Assembly (NCBI GenBank): GCA_944989445.1 | Contig: CALYLW010001021.1 | Span: forward strand, 62,001-126,000 | Length of the DNA stretch: 64,000 nt | Direction: 5' to 3' | Source: Ampullaceana balthica | Taxonomy: Eukaryota; Mollusca; Gastropoda; Lymnaeidae | Shown: positions 1 through 11,275 of the stretch, one piece after another | Layout of the letters: the number at the start of each line of letters is the position of its first letter | Numbering within the stretch: the first letter of the stretch is position 1 | Notes under the pieces: generated by a model | What the model was told of the DNA's origin: nothing | The model's input: only the letters and a program-made list of their open reading frames with translations | Database searches by the model: none | Program-made: the position numbers and the translations under genes

Positions 1-450
1 ACGGCAGGCGGGTACAGATGCTTATATTAAGATAAACTAAGAAATGCATTAATTTAATTACGGTACATTGGATCGATCTGAAATTTTGATACAATGTATT
101 GTCATCCAAGATCTATCTGTGTTAAAATTTTGAGCTCTCTAGGACCATCAGAAGTGGTTTAATTTTACGTTGGACAATTTTGAAAAATTGCGGACTCTCA
201 GACACGAAAGCAAGTATATAATAAAATATAGATAAACTAAAAAGTTAATTAATTTAAGAACGGTACATTCGATCGATCTGAAAATTTGATACAATGCATT
301 GTCATCCAAGGTCTATCTGTGTTAAAATTTTGAGATCTCTAAGACCATCAGAAGTGGTTTAATTTTACGTTTTACGTTGGCAGATTTGAAAAATTGTTTG
401 ACAAACAATGCCACAGGAACGAAAGTGAGTTAATAAAACGTGGTTAAAAA
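1..450 (+). repeat. Two tandem core copies of interspersed family B
   Basis: Two diverged copies of one roughly 200-bp sequence lie head to tail. Each has TAGATAAACTAA, then a GATCGATCTGAAA motif, a GCATTGTCATCC-like stretch and GAAGTGGTTTAATTTTACG. The second copy ends near 448 with GAAAGTGAGTTAATAAAACG, which is the reverse complement of the outer end of the family B elements at 17355 and 36645. The first copy may be cut by the window edge. No coding potential is seen. The class of the family is uncertain. Confidence 0.75.
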
Positions 451-650
451 AACAACAACCCTAGCTGTAAATAAACGTTAGCTGTGTATCTGTCAGAAAA
501 CAAGGCAGTAAATCTCTGGTAGATATTGGGTACCTTGGAACCTGTCAAAACAACGGTTAAAGACCCTTACGTAAGAGCGATGAAACTTCCTTACCCCTCC
601 CGCAAGTTTTAAAATCAGAGAATGCTGGGAGGGTAACCTCAAAGTGAACG

Positions 651-658
651 TGACGTCA
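651..658. promoter_or_regulatory. Isolated full CRE palindrome
   Basis: TGACGTCA stands here in otherwise unremarkable sequence (451-724). It matches the full cAMP-response element that CREB/ATF factors bind. No TATA box or exon lies next to it, so it may be a chance match or a remnant of the CRE-containing MITE family seen elsewhere in the window. Confidence 0.2.
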
Positions 659-724
659 TTTTTTTAAAGTGTCCTACTTGTTCATTGCAAGTAAACCCCT
701 AAGTTTGACATTGTACCTCTAGGT

Positions 725-1069
725 CAAGGGTCGGGAAACCATGGCTCGCGAGCCAGATGTGGCTCTATTGATGGCAGCATCTGGCATTTAGACAAATGTT
801 CGATTATTAAAAGAAGGAGAAAAAAACGTTTATTCAGACTCATTTGATCTACAGTATCTACATATTAATTGCATATAAAAAACAGCATAGCAATGATATT
901 AAAAATAATTCAGAGACATAATTATTGTACATTAAGTGTTGAATTTACACAAAATGCACACATTTACTTGAATTTTTAGTTTTAAACATAATGTATGGCT
1001 CTCACAGAATTACTTTTCAAAATATGTGGTGTTTATGGCTCTCTCAGGCAAAAAGTTTCCCGACCCCTG
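725..1069. mobile_element. hAT-type MITE with GGCTCGCGAGCC subterminal palindrome
   Basis: The left end reads CAAGGGTCGGGAAACC and the right end is its imperfect inverse, GTTTCCCGACCCCTG. Flanking octamers CTCTAGGT (717-724) and CCCTAGAT (1070-1077) agree at 6 of 8 positions, as an old 8-bp hAT target duplication should. GGCTCGCGAGCC just inside the left end is shared with the element at 6290-7865. The interior is AT-rich and has no transposase. Confidence 0.7.
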
Positions 1070-1130
1070 CCCTAGATTGTCTATGCAGACGGACACAGCA
1101 GGTAACTTTGAACACATGCACTTTTCACTG

Positions 1131-1531
1131 ACGACCAGACATTGCGTCACACAGCTTGGCTCACAGACAAACAGACATTGCGTCACATGGCTTGGCTCAC
1201 AGACGACCAGACATTGCGTCACATGGCTTGGCTCAAAGACAACCAGACCTTGCGTCACACGGCTTGGCTCACAGACAACCCGACATTGCGTCACACGGCT
1301 TGGCACACAGACTTCCAGAAATTGCGTCACACGGCTTGGCTCACAGACAACCAGACATTGCGTCACACGGCTTGGCTCACAGACAACCAGACATTGCGTC
1401 ACGCGGCTTGGCTCACAGACAACCAGATATTACGTCACATGGCTTTGGCTCACAAACAACCAGACGTTGCGTCACACGGCTTGTCTCGCAGACGACCAGA
1501 CATTGCGTCTCACGGCTTGGCTCACAGAGAC
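1131..1531. repeat. 36-bp minisatellite, about 11 copies
   Basis: The tandem unit contains GACATTGCGTCACACGGCTT followed by GGCTCACAGACAACC. The period is 36 bp, so several frames stay open on both strands and give 12-residue peptide repeats. No splice, start or composition evidence supports coding. Copies differ by scattered substitutions. Confidence 0.95.
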
Positions 1532-1884
1532 CTGCTTGTAGTGCGTGCTTGTGTTGCCTGTGTTTTACCTCGATAAGGCTCCCCCTGTACAGTGTGTAAA
1601 GTTGGTCATATTGACAGAAGACAAGCGGAGGTCTTGTCGTAAACAAAACTGTCGCATCGCGTCCCCCAACAGACCAGCATTGTCCTGGGATAACATTTGT
1701 CATAACTGACGTTGTTGGCGCAATTCAAGCGACGGAAACAAAAACGTAAACCTGTGCTGTTTGGTGCTTAGTGTTCAAGGTTACGGGGTCGATTTACGCC
1801 ACATTTTTAGCGGTGCATGTTGTAAGCGTTGTCAATGACTTCCAGGAAAACCTTTACCGAAATTCTCGGACTGGTAGTCAAAAC
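1532..1884. other. No recognisable feature
   Basis: I see no gene, repeat or strong regulatory cluster here. Confidence 0.6.
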
Positions 1885-2055
1885 CAGTGGCGTCACTAGG
1901 GGGTGCAGGGGGTGCTGACCGCACCAGGTGACACCATCACAAGTGGTGGCAACAAAGTGTAAAATTAAGTATGTCCCCGTTATTTGGCACTGACAGACTC
2001 GGATGTCTATTGGGTAAATCGTGAGAGGGTGACACCAAACCTAGTGACGCCTTTG
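1885..2055. mobile_element. Non-autonomous hAT (CAGTGGCGTCACTAG family)
   Basis: The element runs from CAGTGGCGTCACTAGGGGG to CCTAGTGACGCCTTTG. It is flanked by a perfect 8-bp duplication, GTCAAAAC, at 1877-1884 and 2056-2063. At 171 bp it has no coding capacity. Its ends and the subterminal GGTGACACCA match the larger element at 23291-25916, a likely relative of its transposase source. Confidence 0.92.
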
Positions 2056-2235
2056 GTCAAAACATAATCTTTAGCTTGTCCAATTTAAAAACGTGATCTT
2101 TAAAACAATATATTTGATTCAAAATTTGAACTTCAGTCTGTTTTAAATACTAGAATTATAAAACAAAATTAATTAACTCAGTGTATTGTAAAAATTTTGC
2201 TGCTCTTATATAATATCCACCAAGTGCGTGTGCAC

Positions 2236-2391
2236 CTCAGACTCATCTCACGTATGATGTCTCAGACTCATTTAACACATGCTGTCTCAGACTCATTTAA
2301 CACATGCTGTCTCAGACTCAACTCACATATGCTGTCTCAGGCTCAACTCACATATGCTGTCTCAGACTCATCTCACATATGCGGTCTCAAA
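2236..2391. repeat. 25-bp minisatellite, about 6 copies
   Basis: The unit carries GTCTCAGACTCA followed by a TTTAACACATGCT or TCTCACATATGCT variant. The last copy degenerates at about 2390. Confidence 0.92.
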
Positions 2392-2427
2392 AAACATCGC
2401 AAACCCCTTCCTCATTCACATGTCAGA

Positions 2428-2526
2428 TGACGTCACGTAGATTGTTTTTATGGCGTCTGACTAGCGTAACTTCCGGTAGGAGATCATTCATTCATCGGGC
2501 TGAGTCAGAGCGAGGCTCATAAATAA
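2428..2526 (+). promoter_or_regulatory. Promoter-like cluster: CRE, ETS, AP-1 and TATA-like motifs
   Basis: Within 100 bp there are TGACGTCA (2428-2435), ACTTCCGG (2469-2476, ETS-like), TGAGTCA (2501-2507, AP-1) and CATAAATAA (2518-2526, TATA-like). Their order and spacing suit a promoter firing rightwards. No convincing exon follows in the next 600 bp, so this is only a candidate, perhaps for a non-coding transcript or a spliced leader exon. Confidence 0.25.
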
Positions 2527-2530
2527 CCGG

Positions 2531-3131
2531 ACAACTCTCCCTGGGAGACAGGCCAGGGCTCGAGAGGCCCGGAGTGTGACGGACCCATGATATTAACATT
2601 GTCACACTTTCCTTACCTGGCCATGGTTTATGTTCAACAGCGGAAAGGGGTGGGAAGGGGCATTCAGATTGATTAGGATTTACCGTCGTACAAGAGTAGC
2701 TGTTACATGTTGAACAAATATTAGCTGGAAGACATGACAATCATTCGTCAACAAGATACATGGGTTCATATTTAAAAAAATTAGTTCAAAGAAGTCAAGT
2801 TAAGAGAAGGTTAAAGTTAGCTGAAAAATGAGTCCACTTGTTTGGTCCAAAGAAGCAAAACATCTCATAGTTTAGGTTGTATACTTGATTTCTTAAAGAA
2901 AAATGCGTCCTGGTTTTTGTATCGTCAGCTGAATAAAACTTTTAACAATGAACTGTTGTTTTTTTTTCCATACCAAAACATAATTTGTATTCATTGACTT
3001 CATGGGGTTTGCGCGCACTCCCTAAGGCTTAGCCCTGAGACACGCTTTGTGACGTGTGCTTCTGTTAGTTATTACATAGAGTTGAACTCATCATTGACAC
3101 AAAGTGGACGTTCATCTAGTGATGTGTGCTC
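2531..3131. other. No recognisable feature
   Basis: Mixed-composition sequence with a T run near 2958. The only open frames are short ones without support. Confidence 0.6.
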
Positions 3132-4038
3132 CTAGCTGCTATTGGTCTATTTGTCAACACAACTAGTTGCTATTGGTCTATTTGTCAACACAGCTAACTG
3201 CTATTGGTCTATTTGTTAACACAACTAGCTGCTATTGGTCTATTTGTCAATAGAGCTCGTTGCTATTGGTCTATTTGTCAACACAGCTAACTGCTATTGG
3301 TCTATTTGTTAACACAACTAGCTGCTATTGGTCTATTTGTTAACACAACTAGCTGCTATTGGTCTATTTGTCAATAGAGCTCGTTGCTATTGGTCTATTT
3401 GTCAACACAGCTAACTGCTATTGGTCTATTTGTCAACACAACTAGTTGCTATTGGTCTATTTGTCAACACAACTAACTGCTATTGGTCTATTTGTTAACA
3501 CAACTAGTTGCTATTGGTCTATTTGTTAACACAACTAGCTGCTATTGGTCTATTTGTCAATAGAGCTCGTTGCTATTGGTCTATTTGTCAACACAGCTAA
3601 CTGCTATTGGTCTATTTGTCAACACAGCTAACTGCTATTGGTCTATTTGTTAACACAACTAGCTGCTATTGGTCTATTTGTCAACACAGCTAGTTGCTAT
3701 GGTCTATTTGTCAACACAGCTAACTGGTATTGATCTATTTGTTAACACAACTAGTTGCTATTGGTCTATTTGTCAACACAGCTAGTTGCTATTGGTCTAT
3801 TTGTCAACACAGCTAGTTGCTATTGGTCTATTTGTCAACACAACTAGTTGCTATTGGTCTATTTGTCAACACAGCTAACTGCTATTGGTCTATTTGTTAA
3901 CACAACTAGCTGCTATTGGTCTATTTGTTAACACAACTAGCTGCTATTGGTCTATTTGTTAACACAACTAACTGCTATTGGTCTATTTGTTAACACAACT
4001 AGCTGCTATTGGTCTATTTGTTAACACAGCTAACTGCT
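3132..4038. repeat. 31-bp minisatellite, about 29 copies
   Basis: Every unit contains GCTATTGGTCTATTTGT, followed by a variable half: CAACACAGCTAACT, TAACACAACTAGCT, CAACACAACTAGTT or CAATAGAGCTCGTT. The CAATAGAGCTCGTT variant occurs three times and is followed each time by CAACACAGCTAACT. This suggests multi-unit blocks were duplicated. The complementary strand has GACCAATAG in nearly every unit, a CCAAT-box-like core. Confidence 0.97.
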
Positions 4039-6289
4039 AACTACTAGACTACCTCACTTTGTAGGTATTCTCATTTTAATAACGGAAATCTATTAATAGA
4101 ACGTCCGGGTATTCTGTCGTAACAGTTTCATTAAAATATCCTCAAATATTCGAGTAATCTGTTTGGACTTATCTTACCAGCTATCTTTCCATTATACGGT
4201 CATTTCAATCAGCCTAGTGAAGTGACCGGGAAAAGGAAACATTGTTTGCAGTTGTATGATACAAACACAATATCCCCAAAGTATTGTTACTTGTATGCTT
4301 ATGCTGAAAAGACTTTGTTTAACCAAGATCTTGTCTAAAAATAGTATTGTTACGTCATGAAATATGACGTTTGACGTCTATTTATAGATGTTACAGTTTT
4401 TAGACATTTATTTTAGTAAAACAAAGTGTGTGTGTGTGTGTTTTTTCAGTATTTGTATAAAAGTAACGATATTTTTGCAAATTTTTAAGAATGATTAAGT
4501 TGAAAACACCTTTTTGTCGGGGTCTTTTCATCTTAGCTGACTGAAATTAATGAAGAATAAACAAATCGTTGTTGATTAGTCCTCACTGAATACCCCGGAC
4601 ATTCCGAGTAAAAGATTTCCGCCATGATATTACACGGACCTTAGCACGAGAATTCCTCATACTATTTCTGTATCATAGAGTCGTGAACCTTGTCACTTAT
4701 CCTTAACCCATTGACCCACAACCCTGCTCCGCTACTCGGCCGCCCTCCACTTCATGGTCACACCTCCCCCCCCTCCCCCAACAGGTGCGTGGCTCCACTC
4801 CGACCCGGACCACTAACCCGCCGCCTATTTACGGCAAGCAGTCACCTCTGTTGTTCAACCTGCTTCCCCTCAGACCATCATTCTATTGTTCTTGTCGGGC
4901 ATATGGCCGCCAGCCTAGTGACAGGCGTGTGTGGGAGTCACAACATGGAGCATGCCACATAGGAGTCGAGACTGGCAGGTACTAGACCCACAGTAGGATT
5001 GAGTCAGGGATTGTGGCGGACAATCTTTGCACAATAGGTGGAAATGAGAGCAGCTGGGATATATTCGATGGCTTCGATTAAGGCTGTAAAGGTTCGTAAC
5101 AAGTGTGATCACATGTCTAGCATTGTCTTAGTACATGGTTCATTGTCATAGTACATGGTTCATTGTTTTGCGGTTTCATCATTCACCAGATGGCTGCTGT
5201 AGTTTGTTTTTGTTTTAATTTTTAACTTCGACTGGTAGTTTTAGTCAATTTAGTGTGACCCAATAGACAGTCAGTTATTGATTTATTGGTCTATTTTCAA
5301 ATAATGTGTTTCTTATTATATCGTATACTAAATATTTGTAAATAATTAAATATATTTAATAAGGATATTTATTATTTATGTCTAGGTAGAGATATTTTTT
5401 ATTATAGTTTTTTTAAAGCGTTTTAATAAATCCATAGCATATAAACTTTAAAAAACAATATATTTCGAAATAGCTTGTTTAATTTTTAAGTACGGAATTT
5501 AAATATTTTAATATACCTGGTTGTGAATATTCTGTAAAGTTTATTGAACACTTCTATATCGATTGCCTACTTAACCTACGAGATTAAACATATTCCTACT
5601 AGGATGTTGCTGTAACACATTAGTCTTAACCATCGCCGCATGTCACTTCCTCCCCCCCCCAACTTTGCCACCTACACTCGCAACCTCACTGTCATTCCAA
5701 ATATCCCGAGTTCTATTAATAGACATCGTTTCCCAATCGCCATCTGGAAGTTGTCAGGCAAACACGTGAATAAGATGACTAGCAAACATCTTGCCTTGTC
5801 CCCCATCACATTGTTGCCATCGTCCTCCCAAAAATGACTCACAAACATAACTGTTTGTTTTCTTCTCCTCCCACAAGCACGAGAAAAAAATCCCGGCATG
5901 CAAGTGAAACGCCGCCCCCCCCCCAGCCCGCCGCCCTCGCCACGGCTCGCTGTTGTTATTCCACCCACCCGTTAACTGATGTTTGCCACCTTGCTCACCC
6001 CACTCGTCAGTTCACACACGGGAAACCACTCGTTAAGAAGCTCCACATGGATGGAGGAAATCTGGGGGGACCACTTCGCGCCCCCCCCCCTTTTTTTCTG
6101 CATTCTGGTGACAAACTTTCTGTAAGTTCCATCAATTTCATGTGTTCTATTCAGAGAAAATTACTAATTTCGGAATGACATTAGTAGACTTTTAGGCGTT
6201 GGGAGGAAGGGGTAATTATTTTTTTAAAAGTATGTGGCCATGTAGGTGACTCTGTAAGCCGCAGATAAAACGATCTATAGACTCTAAAC
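4039..6289. other. Intergenic or intronic sequence with simple repeats only
   Basis: I see no supported gene in this 2.2 kb. Small items are a GT run (about 4425-4441), a 21-bp direct duplication around TAGTACATGGTTCATTG (5126-5168), a very AT-rich stretch (about 5270-5560), and C runs near 5650, 5916 and 6081. Open frames at 4690-5112 and 5640-6178 have no splice sites, domains or clear codon bias. Confidence 0.6.
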
Positions 6290-6581
6290 CAACGGTGGCC
6301 AAACTGTGGCTCGCGAGCCGCATGCTGCTCTTCTGTGTTCACATTGCGGCTCCCGAACAATTTATGAAATTTAAACTTTTCGTTTGAAACATAAAATGTA
6401 ATATTAAAATTGGGGAATTAAAAAAACAATCTCAACCGAAACAAATGGTTGATAATATTTAATTTTGTATTTATCTATATTAATAAAAAGCAAGCTTGCC
6501 GAGTTAAAGTTTGGAATGTGTCAGTTGTAGAAGACACTACTTTCTACTTTTACCACAGTTCACATGTGTCATTTCAACTTA

Positions 6582-7426
6582 GGGGCCGTCCATAAATGAC
6601 GTGACGCACCAAGGGGAGGGGGGTGTTTGAGAAATGTGACGTCACATAAAAAATCGCAACTTTAAATAAAAAAGTTCCAATTAAATATTTGATTTCTTAC
6701 AATTTATTTTATGACGTTTTACATGGCTACATGCGTGTTACGATATTAGTGTGCAACCTTACACTAAATACATACTTAAATGACAAAAAAAGTGATTTGA
6801 AACATGCTCTTTTTCAAATAGAAAATACAGCTTTTAGGGGGGGGGTCAAAGCTTTGTGACGTCATATTTGAGGGTGGGGAGTTTAAGTTTTTGTGACGAC
6901 GCGTGACGAGGGGAAGGGAGTGAATAAAACAAACCCGTAAAAACAAAGTTTTCTACTATAAATCCCTTATATTTGAGTCATAATTATAAGTATTGATTAT
7001 TTTCCAACGCCACAAATATTTACAGACTGACACCGAGTGATGTCCCCTGTCTTTTAACGGGGGATGGGACGTGAGGGGGTGTTGGCACGACGGTCGACGT
7101 CTAAGCGTCAACTCAAACTCACGTGGAAAAAAACAATAACAAACCGTGAATTTGAATTACATACCTCATATAAGGATAAACTAAAAATGCATTAATTTAA
7201 TTACGGTACGTTCGATCGATCTGAAATTTTGATACGATGCATTGTTAGGTTAGACGGGTCCGTGTGCCAAATTTCAGCTCGATCGGATCACGGGAAGTGG
7301 GTCATTTTCGACTTTTGTTGATCCGCCCGCCCGCCCATCCCATGAGATGATGAGACGGCCGCGAAGTTAATATAAGGGATTTAAAAATTGGCCGAAATCG
7401 TGTGACGTCTTTTATGGATGGCCCCT
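6582..7426. mobile_element. Harbinger-like MITE, GGGGCCGTCCATAAA family, itself interrupted
   Basis: The ends GGGGCCGTCCATAAATGACG and TTTATGGATGGCCCC are inverted repeats. TTA lies on both sides (6579-6581 and 7427-7429), as a 3-bp target duplication. Inside are several CRE-like GTGACGTCA motifs and G-rich stretches. Another element occupies 6932-7384; without it this MITE is about 390 bp. The superfamily assignment is uncertain; the 3-bp duplication suits PIF/Harbinger. Confidence 0.75.
6932..7384 (+). mobile_element. Family A element, innermost of the nest
   Basis: It begins with AACCCGTAAAAACAAAG and the terminal motif AAATCCCTTATAT, and ends with AATATAAGGGATTT, its inverse. The middle holds TTTACAGACTGACACCGA and the shared core GTTCGATCGATCTGAAATTT. 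Related copies lie at 32188, 47528, 55554 and 56027. It interrupts the MITE at 6582-7426, so it is the youngest of the three layers. Confidence 0.8.
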
Positions 7427-8033
7427 TAGGCAAGTTATGCCATCGCTTTGTATATTGCTCGGGCTAAACGACTTGTCTCTGACAGAAATTTGCACCGCAA
7501 CTACTAGCCATTCAGATTTAAAGACACTTGCCAGTTCAAAGATTTCTCAGCAGAATCATAACATTGAATGTTGACTATAATTTTGAGTCTATATGCAGTG
7601 TGTTTCTATTAATAAATGTTACATATTAAAAAATGTGTTAATTTTGTAACTGTAACTAATATATTTCCTCAACATTTGATTTGTGTTAAAACCATTGAAA
7701 CGTTTAAATAATTAAATGCGGATTAAAAAATTCATTAAAAATATACCACTACTGAATTTTTTCATTGCGAGTAGGGTCATGACTCATAGTGTTTCAATGT
7801 GGCTCTCAACAATTTTTTTTGTTTTTTAAAATGGCTCTCAGTTACTACAGGTCTGGCCACCCCTGGTCTAGACCAAAGCGTGCAGGCTACTCTACAATGA
7901 AGTAGAAAACTGCATTTTATTTTCACCGGTGTTGACTATTCAATCACAGGTACCTCCCAACGTTTGGGGCATCTTCCTTAGCCAACGTTTGTTCAATAAT
8001 GAAATCCGCGGTCTTCATCTTACAGTTTTAAAC

Positions 8034-8420
8034 CTTACAGTCTTACAATCCGATTCATTACCCCACAGTCCGATTCTTTACCTCACAGTCCAATTCTTTA
8101 CCTCACAGTCCGATTCTTTATCTCTACCTAACAGTTCAAATCTTTACCTCACAATCCTATTCTTTACCTCACAATCCTATTCTTTACCTTGCAATCCTAT
8201 TCTTTACCTCACAATCCTATTCGTTTACCTCACAATCCTATTCTTTACCTTACAATCCTATTCTTTACCTCACAATCCTATTCTTTACCTCACAATACTA
8301 TTCTTTGACCTTACAGTCCTATTCTTTACCTTACAATCCTATTCTTTACCTTACAGTCCTATTCTTTACCTCACAATCCTATTCTTTACCTTACCCTTAC
8401 AGTCCAGTTTTTCATCTTAC
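8034..8420. repeat. 21-bp pyrimidine-rich minisatellite, about 18 copies
   Basis: The unit is CTCACAATCCTATTCTTTAC plus one base. A 7-codon period keeps a 221-codon frame open (7929-8594), giving leucine/phenylalanine-rich peptide repeats. This is a by-product of the period, not a supported gene. Units at the left end are more diverged (TCCGATTC). Confidence 0.93.
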
Positions 8421-9003
8421 ATTATATTTCTTTATCTTACATCATTGGTCTTCTCCTTACATATTACATCCCGGTTCCTTACGAGTAAAGGTACATCTAT
8501 GAACATCCCTAAGATGCTGCGGGAGACATTTTGTTTCGCTAGCAACTTTTCTCAGCTGCTCCAGGTTATGAACGTAGAGTCTGTTTTCCAATGAATCACG
8601 ACAATCCATTAATCACAGCTCTTTGCCTAGACAGCATGCCATCGCCACTGCCAACAAACCAGAGCATGGTTGCTCCCAGCGACCTACAGCCAACTACTAG
8701 AAGAGTACTAAAACTATTTAACGAACGTGACGTTAGACGCAAAGCGTTTAAACTAATTAAAGACAGTAAAAAAAAAGCAGTGCGTTTTTGCAAAAAGATT
8801 ATGCTTAATATTAATTCTCAATTTTGCGCAAGATTGCATAAAACAATTTTATTCAAAAGCTTTCACCTCTACCCCATTCTCTCTCCCCTCCCCCACACCC
8901 CCGGGCTTCCTCATCTGAGTCTACAGAATGTGACTAAAACAAAATTAACAAATCAATGATAAAGATAAAGCTTTGTTCTCAGAGTTTGGAGGATGGCACT
9001 AGT
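8421..9003. other. No supported gene
   Basis: An open frame at 8591-8959 lacks splice signals, a known domain or a good start context. The stretch at 8860-8910 is pyrimidine-rich. Confidence 0.55.
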
Positions 9004-9069
9004 CAGAGGCGTCGCTAGGGTTGGTGTCACCCGAGGCGGCCCGCTCGCAACCCCCTAGTGACGCCACTG
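9004..9069. mobile_element. Minimal 66-bp hAT MITE
   Basis: It runs from CAGAGGCGTCGCTAGGG to CCCCTAGTGACGCCACTG. Flanks are GCACTAGT (8996-9003) and GCACTAGC (9070-9077), agreeing at 7 of 8. Relative to 1885-2055 it lies in the opposite orientation. Between the ends only a GGTGTCACCCGAGGCGG-type subterminal motif and a short linker remain, so this is nearly just two termini back to back. Confidence 0.87.
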
Positions 9070-9200
9070 GCACTAGCAGAATTGATGGGAATTGAAGACC
9101 AGCATTGGTGGAAACTCAATATTTGTTTTCCCAGAATCGTCAAGATAGTAGATCAGTAGAGTTTCGTTTTTGTTTTTTAATTAGTGATTAATCTCTACCT

Positions 9201-10955
9201 ACACCAACTAACTTGTCCTGTCTGGTGGGCCGGTGGGACACCAACTAACTTGTCCTGTCTGGTGGGCCGGTGGGACACCAACTAACTTGTTCTGTCTGGT
9301 GGGCCGGTGGGACACCAACTAACTTGTTCTGTCTGGTGGACCGGTGGGACACCAACTAACTTGTCCTGTCTGGTGGACCGGTGGGACACCAACTAACTTG
9401 TTCTGTCTGGTGGGCCGGTGGGACACCAACTAACTTGTTCTGTCTGGTGGACCGGTGGGACACCAACTAACTTGTTCTGTCTGGTGGGCCGGTGGGACAC
9501 CAAATAACTTGTCATGTCTGGTGGGACACCAACTAACTTGTCCTGTCTGGTGGGCGGGTGGGACACCAACTAACTTGTCCTGTCTGGTGGACCAATGGGA
9601 CACCAACTAACTTGTCCTGTCTGGTGGACCAATGGGACACCAACTAACTTGTCCTGTCTGGTGGGCCGGTGGGACACCAACTAACTTGTTCTGTCTGGTG
9701 GGCCGGTGGGACACCAACTAACTTGTTCTGTCTGGTGGACCGGTGGGACAACAACTAACTTGTTCTGTCTGGTGGACCGGTGGGACACCAACTAACTTGT
9801 CCTGTCTGGTGGACCAATGGGACACCAACTAACTTGTCCTGTCTGGTGGACCGGTGGGACACCAACTAACTTGTCCTGTCTGGTGGACCAATGGGACACC
9901 AACTAACTTGTTCTGTCTGGTGGACCAATGGGACACCAACTAACTTGTCCTGTCTGGTGGACCAATGGGACACCAACTAACTTGTCCTGTCTGGTGGACC
10001 AATGGGACACCAACTAACTTGTTCTGTCTGGTGGACCAATGGGACACCAACTAACTTGTCCTGTCTGGTGGACCGGTGGGACACCAACTAACTTGTCCTG
10101 TCTGGTGGACCAATGGGACACCAACTAACTTGTCCTGTCTGGTGGACCAATGGGACACCAACTAACTTGTCCTGTCTGGTGGACCAATGGGACAACAACT
10201 AACTTGTCCTGTCTGGTGGACCAATGGGACACCAACTAACTTGTCCTGTCTGGTGGACCAATGGGACACCAACTAACTTGTCCTGTCTGGTGGACCGGTG
10301 GGACACCAACTAACTTGTTCTGTCTGGTGGGCCGGTGGGACACCAACTAACTTGTTCTGTCTGGTGGACCGGTGGGACAACAACTAACTTGTTCTGTCTG
10401 GTGGACCGGTGGGACACCAACTAACTTGTCCTGTCTGGTGGACCGGTGGGACACCAACTAACTTGTTCTGTCTGGTGGGCCGGTGGGACACCAACTAACT
10501 TGTTCTGTCTGGTGGGCCGGTGGGACACCAACTAACTTGTTCTGTCTGGTGGACCGGTGGGACACCAACTAACTTGTCCTGTCTGGTGGACCGGTGGGAC
10601 ACCAACTAACTTGTTCTGTCTGGTGGGCCGGTGGGACACCAACTAACTTGTTCTGTCTGGTGGACCGGTGGGACACCAACTAACTTGTTCTGTCTGGTGG
10701 GCCGGTGGGACACCAAATAACTTGTCATGTCTGGTGGGACACCAACTAACTTGTCCTGTCTGGTGGGCCGGTGTGACACCAAATAACTTGTCCTGTCTGG
10801 TCGGCCGGTGGGACACCAACTAACTTGTCCTGTCTGGTGGGCCGGTGGGGCACAAAATAACGTGTCCTTTCTGGTGGGCCGGTGGGACACCAAATAACTT
10901 GTCCTATGTGGTGGGCCGGTGGGACACCAAATAACTTGTCCTGTCTGGTGGGACA
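9201..10955. repeat. 37-bp minisatellite, about 47 copies, with higher-order duplications
   Basis: The unit holds ACCAACTAACTTGT, CTGTCTGGTGG and then GCCGGTGGGAC, ACCGGTGGGAC or ACCAATGGGAC. The rare variant GGGACAACAAC at 9745 recurs at 10374, exactly 629 bp (17 units) away in the same neighbourhood. A shortened unit (CAAATAACTTGTCATG) occurs at 9501 and 10713. Both point to block duplication. The + strand is G-rich and could form G-quadruplexes. Confidence 0.98.
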
Positions 10956-11144
10956 TCGTCTAATTTCTGCTTCTCGTGTTTTAATACATGATTCGACATT
11001 GAGATGGATCGTTGTCGCTTGCCCTTCTAGACTAAATTGTGTGTTCGGAATAATGGGTTTAGCATCATTTAAAATTAACTTATTTATATGCTGTGCGGAA
11101 AAGGTTTAAAAATGATTTTTTTAAATATTTTTGGGGGGGGGGCG

Positions 11145-11230
11145 CAGGGCCGTTTTAACGCATAGGCCCGTTGGGCATTTACCCGGGGGCCCACGAGCAT
11201 AGGGACCCCATGGGAATATTTTTATTTATG
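11145..11230 (+). mobile_element. Isolated hAT-like terminus
   Basis: CAGGGCCGTTTTAACGCATA, followed by GGGCATTTACCCGGGGGCCC, resembles the 5' end of hAT elements with CAGGGCCGG-type termini. No matching inverted end or target duplication was found nearby, so this is a partial or decayed copy. The inner motif resembles the unit of the adjacent 25-bp array. Confidence 0.4.
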
Positions 11231-11275
11231 TATACTATGTATATTTATTATTTTATTCCAGCGATGGGGCCACTC

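Larger units (their letters stand above)
6290..7865. mobile_element. hAT element carrying two nested MITEs
   Basis: The left end CAACGGTGGCCAAACTGTGG and the right end GGTCTGGCCACCCCTG are imperfect inverted repeats. Flanks CTCTAAAC (6282-6289) and GTCTAGAC (7866-7873) agree at 6 of 8 positions. GGCTCGCGAGCC follows the left end, as in other hAT families. Removing the insertion at 6582-7426 leaves about 730 bp of non-coding AT-rich sequence, so the host is itself non-autonomous. Confidence 0.75.

Noticed and set aside
1026..1599. Several overlapping 130-171-codon frames on both strands
   Set aside because: They are readings of the 36-bp minisatellite and the adjacent MITE end.
7929..8594. 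221-codon frame with a hydrophobic LTILFFT-like repeat, perhaps a membrane protein
   Set aside because: The hydrophobicity comes from a 21-bp CTTTAC repeat; there is no coding signal outside it.
10606..10956. 116-codon minus-strand frame
   Set aside because: A translation of the 37-bp array without independent support.
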